A stretch of 64,000 nucleotides of DNA, from NCBI GenBank assembly GCA_004352715.1, contig SCFE01000061.1:126860-190859 (forward strand), read 5' to 3'. The notes beneath the pieces are model-generated. The model had not been told where the DNA came from. It ran no database searches and saw only the letters and a list, made by a program, of their open reading frames with translations. Position numbers and translations under genes: made by a program. Shown one piece after another: positions 58,568-64,000 of this stretch; positions within the stretch are counted from its first letter, which is position 1, and every line of letters starts with the position of its first letter. Origin of the DNA: Hofstenia miamia. Taxonomy: Eukaryota > Xenacoelomorpha > Acoela.

Positions 58568-58985
58568 AGAACAGTTCAATCGTTGTGGGTATAAAATCAT
58601 ACACCACTGATGTTTTTTTACACAGCACCGCCTTGTTGCTCAATCAATGATAATTAATCAACCTCAGAAATCACCACTGCCGTCATCTATATTCACCACA
58701 CGCGACCTAATTCAATAGTTAAGAAGTTTTTCACTTATTAACTGTCTTGTAATTCTTATAATTCTTTTCCAAACGCCCAGGTTAAAGAAAAACTAATATA
58801 ACCCTAAATTAGAATTTAAGCTCACATCAAAGATCTACAATTTGCCGTTATTTATCATTTAACGCAAGCAAAACTAATTTACATTTACAAACGCCATTCT
58901 GTCATCATGTCTGTAACCCATCTATTCATAGTAAATATAGAATCTTCTTTGTCCCTATCAATTATTATAGGCATTGAAAAGAAAT
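58568..58985. other. Gene-free stretch, nothing firm
   Basis: Shares the 17-base word TGTGGGTATAAAATCAT (58584-58600) with the Tc1-like relic at 3423-3439, perhaps another trace of that family. Confidence 0.3.
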
Positions 58986-58999
58986 TAATAAAAAGGATT

Positions 59000-59665
59000 A
59001 TGTACTTCTTATTAACTGTATATGGTATTGAAGCTAATCCAGGCTGTATCACAGGAAAAATTTTGTTAACGATGTGCATTTGAACTTTCAGAATCTTAGC
59101 AGCAAATAATGTTTTCAAAATGATGTCATACTAGCAATTTGGGAAACAGGATTGAAAAGTTACGATCTTGATAACATATGGTCACTTAAAAATCAATCAT
59201 ATACTGTATCAGGTGAGACGGATTACTGAACAATCCACTAGGTAAAATAAAGGACGGAGGCTTTTTATTTCTAATACCAAAATCATTTAATCCTTAGCAA
59301 CACAATGATATCAAGAAGATTCTATATTCTAGTGACAAATTTTGAAAGCCTATGAGTGGAAATAACAATCCAAATTTAAAAACCATTAAATGTATTTTAC
59401 TGTAGTAACAAGAAATTCACAAATCAGTTTGTTGAGCAATTCAAAAATGAATTGAGACTGGAACCTTACTTATTTTAACACTAATGAACAGTGCAAAATT
59501 GACTTACTTTTAAATACTTTCAATGTAAGGATGACTAACGAAGCATTGCCAACAAGAATCACATCCTTGAGTAGCACATTATTGATTAAACTGTGCTTTC
59601 TGAAACAAATAATGCATGTTTTCATTTTTATTCATCTGAATGCCTTTCGTCTGGCCATCACATTT
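59000..59665 (+). pseudogene. LINE APE-type endonuclease fragment
   Basis: FLLTVYGIEANPGC (59009-59047) resembles the 2A-like leader found before the endonuclease in some CR1/L2 LINEs. The endonuclease block NDVILAIWETGLKSYDLD (about 59120-59170) carries the ET-L motif. In other frames FLIPKSFN, FESLWVEI-like ESL-VEITIQ, and TNEALPTRITSLSSTLLIKL follow, the last matching the PTRIT---STLIDL block. Stops and frameshifts throughout. Confidence 0.6.
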
Positions 59666-60620
59666 GTTGGCTAATAATTTTCCTCTCTGTAAAAATGCAT
59701 ATGCTTCTATTGCTTAGCTAGCCTATGTACATATTTAATTCACTATTTTCTATGCATCACATACAAACAGCTACATCTTGTTTTTCAAATGCGTTGCTAT
59801 TTCATTGTACAAAATTCCACATGTTCAATGGTTAACATCCACAACCATTGTAATTTATTTTGTTTTTCAGGAATCTATACATTACATGCAAAGGGTTACA
59901 TTTTGTTTTTTCAAATACATTGGTGTTCTTCATTGTAAAAAATTCCATATGTTTCTAATGATTAATATCTGGAATCATTGTAATTATTTCATTCTCACCA
60001 ATGTTTCATATCCATAAAAAATTTCATATGTTTAATTTGTTTTCCACTAATACAAAATGGAAAAAACATTTGCCATAATTAAACATTACAGGTGTATGAA
60101 ATATAGACTTACATGATAAGGGCAATTTTGTTTTCTGAAAACTTATACATGTGATGCTCTTAGTAGGATTTATACATATACATGTGTGCATTAATACATA
60201 ATTATGGTAGTAGTTTTACACAACCCTATTTTCTTTGCATTTCTTTTTTGTTTATACAGATTTTCATGGGTGTACACGTTTGCTGACTGTTACATCTTTT
60301 GTCAGCTTTACACGTTTTTCAGTATATTTGGTTTATGATTTTGCTCACAGTATTTTTGATATCTTTTCCATTGTATTGTGTAGTTGCCATAGAAATGAGA
60401 ATACGTTTTTCCCACCAATTCACCTTTCTTGTAGTTGATGTACTGGTACACACTTGATTCCCCATCACATGATATGATTTCCAATTGCTAAATTAAATAC
60501 AACTCCATGTTGAGATCGAGTTCTAAAGATACAAATGCTTGTAAATAGTGTATTATTCACATGTAAAAAATGAAAAAATTGCAAACTAATATTTGTAAGT
60601 GAGCTCTACAATATCAACCA

Positions 60621-61119
60621 TATGCTAAGGTTAAATATTGCTTAAAAATACAAATATTAATATGTGCTCAATTAAAATACAAGAGTTAGAAACCAGAAAT
60701 ATTAAAAACATGTGAAATATTGCAAATTAGTACAAATGATGAAAGAAAAACAATAAATTCAGGGGATCAAAGGCATAACAATATTTCTATGTGTAGACGT
60801 ATTTTGAGATCTAAGCCAAAGCCCCAGCTTTACATGTATTTTGAGATTGAAATTATTGCAAAGTATCAGCTTGCCAGGGCTAACAATTCAACTAAGATAT
60901 TTCTGCCATCACTTCATTTAGAAGGTTAACGATGACTCCACAATAATATATGAATTTGACAAGTCAAATTGACATTAATTGCTTAGACAAGTACTATTTA
61001 ATGACATGTTACTCAAGATAGCAAAAAAGCATAAAGTAACTTAAAAATGCTTCAATTATTGATTGATATATTAAACTTAATAAGTGTTCAAGGAATAAAT
61101 TCACCCCAGCAGTACTATG
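60621..61119 (+). repeat. 499-bp perfect direct duplication, first copy
   Basis: Identical to 61121-61619 and joined to it by a single N at 61120. Most likely an assembly overlap that was not collapsed. Confidence 0.95.
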
Positions 61120-61120
61120 N

Positions 61121-61619
61121 TATGCTAAGGTTAAATATTGCTTAAAAATACAAATATTAATATGTGCTCAATTAAAATACAAGAGTTAGAAACCAGAAAT
61201 ATTAAAAACATGTGAAATATTGCAAATTAGTACAAATGATGAAAGAAAAACAATAAATTCAGGGGATCAAAGGCATAACAATATTTCTATGTGTAGACGT
61301 ATTTTGAGATCTAAGCCAAAGCCCCAGCTTTACATGTATTTTGAGATTGAAATTATTGCAAAGTATCAGCTTGCCAGGGCTAACAATTCAACTAAGATAT
61401 TTCTGCCATCACTTCATTTAGAAGGTTAACGATGACTCCACAATAATATATGAATTTGACAAGTCAAATTGACATTAATTGCTTAGACAAGTACTATTTA
61501 ATGACATGTTACTCAAGATAGCAAAAAAGCATAAAGTAACTTAAAAATGCTTCAATTATTGATTGATATATTAAACTTAATAAGTGTTCAAGGAATAAAT
61601 TCACCCCAGCAGTACTATG
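61121..61619 (+). repeat. 499-bp perfect direct duplication, second copy
   Basis: Second copy of 60621-61119. Confidence 0.95.
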
Positions 61620-62180
61620 CAAATTCTGAGTGTTGAATAAAAACCCAAATTTAAATTGCATATTTGGTAAAATTCAACAATAAATGTTTATTGAAGATAT
61701 ATCAAGATTTACATTGTTAAATAAATTCAACAAATCACCAACAAATCTCTGTAAAAATTGAATAAAGTTTTTGTTTTAATTGGGAATTTTTGCTTCTTCC
61801 TACTATAAATTACCATGTATTGTAAAAACAAAACAAATGCTACTAGATCAAAGCAATTTATCCATTACCATCACATTCATCACAGACATATTTTTTTACA
61901 CTACTTCTTAAATTCTTTTGTGTTTATCGCATTGATAATAGAATGATAATTGTTTTACCATGATTTTGTTCAAATTTATACACTTAATATTCATGTAGAG
62001 TTCATTTTATTTGCAACAATTGGTTGTGATGATAGCATTTTTTTAATATTGATTCATTAAATATATAAGTCAGTGCCTAAAATTTACCATGAAATTTCCT
62101 TTTTTGCAATGAATGGTTGACATTCAAACAGATTTTTGCTGTTACAAATTATTAGCATGTTACTGGATATAATCAGATGT

Positions 62181-62942
62181 ACACCCGCATTTCATAGGAA
62201 TTATTAAATTTGTATCTCTTTACATAATGGTTCAACTATATCCTATCCAGCATTGTAATTGATATCACAGCCCTTGTAAAAATATGCACTCGAAAAATTT
62301 CTTTAAAATTAGAAAGGGTTTTTTAAAAAACATGTAAAAATGAAATATTAGAGATAATTAACAATGGGTTCTTTCACTGTGCTACAATATGTTGAATTAA
62401 TGATTACTCATTATAACGAGTCATCACTTAATTGGTATGCATATAATAATTATTTCTCCTTCTATTGTGTATCTCTACTGTGATATAATAGAGGTAAAAG
62501 AGTCTGGGATATCATTTTTAATCATTATATTAAATGAAATGGTCATCTCATGCTAATAATCCTGATAGCTTCTGCTATATGTGTGCAAAGTTTATTCGCA
62601 ATCAAAGACTGCAATTTAATGATGTTTTGCAAAATACGTATTGGTCATACTTCAAGACTAGCTGCTCTGACATAAACAAGCCATTTACAACATCCATTTT
62701 ATGCTCCACATCCCATAGAAATCTTTATTACTTCCATAGCAATGCATTGTTTACAATGCATTTTTGTACACCAGCAATTTTTTGTTGTGGGTTTTGAAAA
62801 ATATTTATAAATTATGCATTTGGTTAATGGTTCTTTTAGAAAAATAATAATTGCAAATTTTTTTAAATTCGAGCACTGTGTTTACCATTCAAGGTTTTAT
62901 TTGTACAATAACAGCATATATTTCATTTTCATGATGAATGAT
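62181..62942. other. Gene-free stretch, nothing recognised
   Basis: An 87-codon frame at 62534-62797 shows no family pattern. Confidence 0.4.
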
Positions 62943-62972
62943 TAAGATAAGATAAGATAAGATAAGATAAGA
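62943..62972 (-). repeat. LINE 3' tail: (TCTTA)n
   Basis: TAAGA repeats on the plus strand, directly followed by ATTCTATATTCAG, the complement of a LINE 3' end. Confidence 0.8.
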
Positions 62973-63140
62973 GATTCTATATTCAGATAAATGTTTACAA
63001 TTTATCTGAATAGCGTCATAAATTACAAAAAAGTAACCAATCTACAAATCAACATACATTACAAAAAGTAAAAATTCTTACAGGCTATGGATGAATTACT
63101 TTATATTGCTATTTTAATGACGAGTTATCGTATAGTCATT

Positions 63141-63166
63141 GAAGAAGAAGAGAAGAAGAAGAAGAA
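63141..63166 (-). repeat. Second LINE 3' tail: (TTC)n
   Basis: GAA repeats on the plus strand followed again by ATTCTATATTCAG (63168-63180), so a second LINE 3' end with a different tail lies behind the first. Confidence 0.75.
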
Positions 63167-63299
63167 AATTCTATATTCAGAAATTGTTTTAACAATAAAT
63201 AGAAATACTGATAACAAGTTCTGAAAGCGTTAAGAAAATAATACAAAACTAAACAAAAAAAGAAAACAACAAATATTTACAAATCAAAAGTGGTTAACT

Positions 63300-64000
63300 T
63301 GGGCTATGGCGATTGCTAGTTTCTATTAATAGAGTAATCAGGATTATAAAATTTATAACCTCGCCATTTCAGTTTTTTTATATTATAAGTGCAAAAATAT
63401 TTTTTAATATTCATTTTAAAGTTTTTTAATCTACGTATTTGTTTAATATATTTTGGTAATTCATTCCACATATTTATAGCTGTGTTTAGAAATGAATTTT
63501 TCATTATTCATTTCTTATACCTAATAGGTTGAATTATGTGTGTTCTTTTATTTTGTTTATTGACTAATTTTGCAGCAAGAAAGTCATTTTTGTAGTATGG
63601 GAAAGTATTGTTAACTATTTTGAAGAACGTCGTTAAGACATTTATATGGATGTAACATTGCGGATGTAAAAATAATTTTGAAATTTTTCTATATTCATTA
63701 TTCTTATTAAAGCTATGATTATTTACTGCTACTTTAATAGCCCAATTTAGTTGCACTTGGAATTTCCTGAGAAATTGTTGGTTTATATCTGTGTAGAGTA
63801 CATTGGCATAGTTAAAATGACTTAATATTAGAGCATATATTAATTGAATTTTTGCTTTAGTTGGAAGTTTTTGAGAAATTAAGTTAATTGCTTTAATCGA
63901 TATGGCCATTTTTCTAATAACATGATTTAGTTGCTCTTCAAAATTTAGATGTATGTCAAAAATTATTGTTGTAAAATTTAAATCCTAACCATGATGTACC
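63300..64000 (-). pseudogene. LINE ORF2 C-terminal part, minus strand, runs off the window
   Basis: Frames 63909-63508 and 63504-63316 give ISIKAINLISQKLPTKAK, IYALILSHFNYANVLYTD, TTFFKIVNNTFPYY, then SFLNTAINMWNELPKYIKQI and LKNFKMNIKKYF. This is the post-RT region and final block of a CR1/Jockey-like ORF2. It is the best preserved LINE here, with only one break near 63505, and its 5' part lies beyond 64000. Confidence 0.75.

Larger units (their letters stand above)
59690..62180 (-). repeat. Large dispersed repeat, copy B (inverted relative to copy A)
   Basis: Matches 32.5-36.9 kb in reverse order: CTATTGCTTAGCTA at 59706, GGTGTATGAAATATA at 60091, CTGAGTGTTGAATAA at 61626, GCAATGAATGGTTGACATT at 62106. 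It lacks the pogo-type coding piece and is shorter. A 69-codon frame at 60720-60929 inside it has no recognised family. Confidence 0.7.

Noticed and set aside
58584-58600. Second Tc1/mariner relic
   Set aside because: Only a 17-base word is shared with 3423-3439; no coding motif is found around it.
60720-61429. A duplicated 69-residue gene pair
   Set aside because: The two frames are identical because of the 499-bp probable assembly duplication, and the frame has no family signature.

Overview
The window is AT-rich (roughly 70 percent A+T by eye) invertebrate animal DNA. Genes are broken by GT-AG introns, and one intron is only 47 bp. Long (TA)n arrays are common and all four large N gaps adjoin or lie close to them. 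Most of the sequence is decayed transposable elements. I cannot name the phylum. Splice acceptors sit 1 and 4 bases before the two start codons, which is compatible with an animal that uses spliced-leader trans-splicing, but this is inference.

Only two host genes are supported. The first (592-15864, +) is a six-exon TDP-43/TARDBP orthologue with the N-terminal oligomerisation domain, two RRMs and a short, non-glycine-rich tail. Its introns carry a phase-compatible extra exon that resembles RRM1 exon 3, a 43-bp tandem duplication of a splice donor, and relics of Tc1/mariner, hAT-like, piggyBac-like and P-element/THAP transposons. The second (46783-49823, +) is a multi-exon 7TM rhodopsin-like receptor. 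It contains either a 35-bp intron or a one-base frameshift.

Region by region: 16.2-19.3 kb holds a CR1/Jockey-like LINE, a Penelope-like RT/GIY-YIG fragment and another LINE-type C-terminal fragment. 19.5-24.2 kb is non-coding with degenerate repeats. 24.3-26.8 kb is a minus-strand retroelement RT. 27.9-28.6 kb is a LINE 3' end. 29.85-38.13 kb is an almost CpG-free block (one CpG in 8.3 kb) holding LINE ORF1 and RT remnants and a pogo/Tigger-type transposase. 38.5-39.3 kb is a minus-strand LINE. 43.3-45.3 kb and 57.2-58.6 kb are two related hAT elements, each with a perfect 8-bp target duplication, and the first carries a nested MITE. 51.4-56.2 kb has a PSQ-type HTH relic and a Ty3/Gypsy remnant with candidate LTR pieces. 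59.0-59.7 kb is a LINE endonuclease fragment preceded by a degenerate 2A-like motif. 59.7-62.2 kb is an inverted, shorter relative of the 32.5-36.9 kb block. 62.9-64.0 kb holds minus-strand LINE 3' ends.

The two host genes have no evident functional link. The rest is a record of layered transposition and decay, with at least one probable assembly artefact (a perfect 499-bp duplication across a single N).
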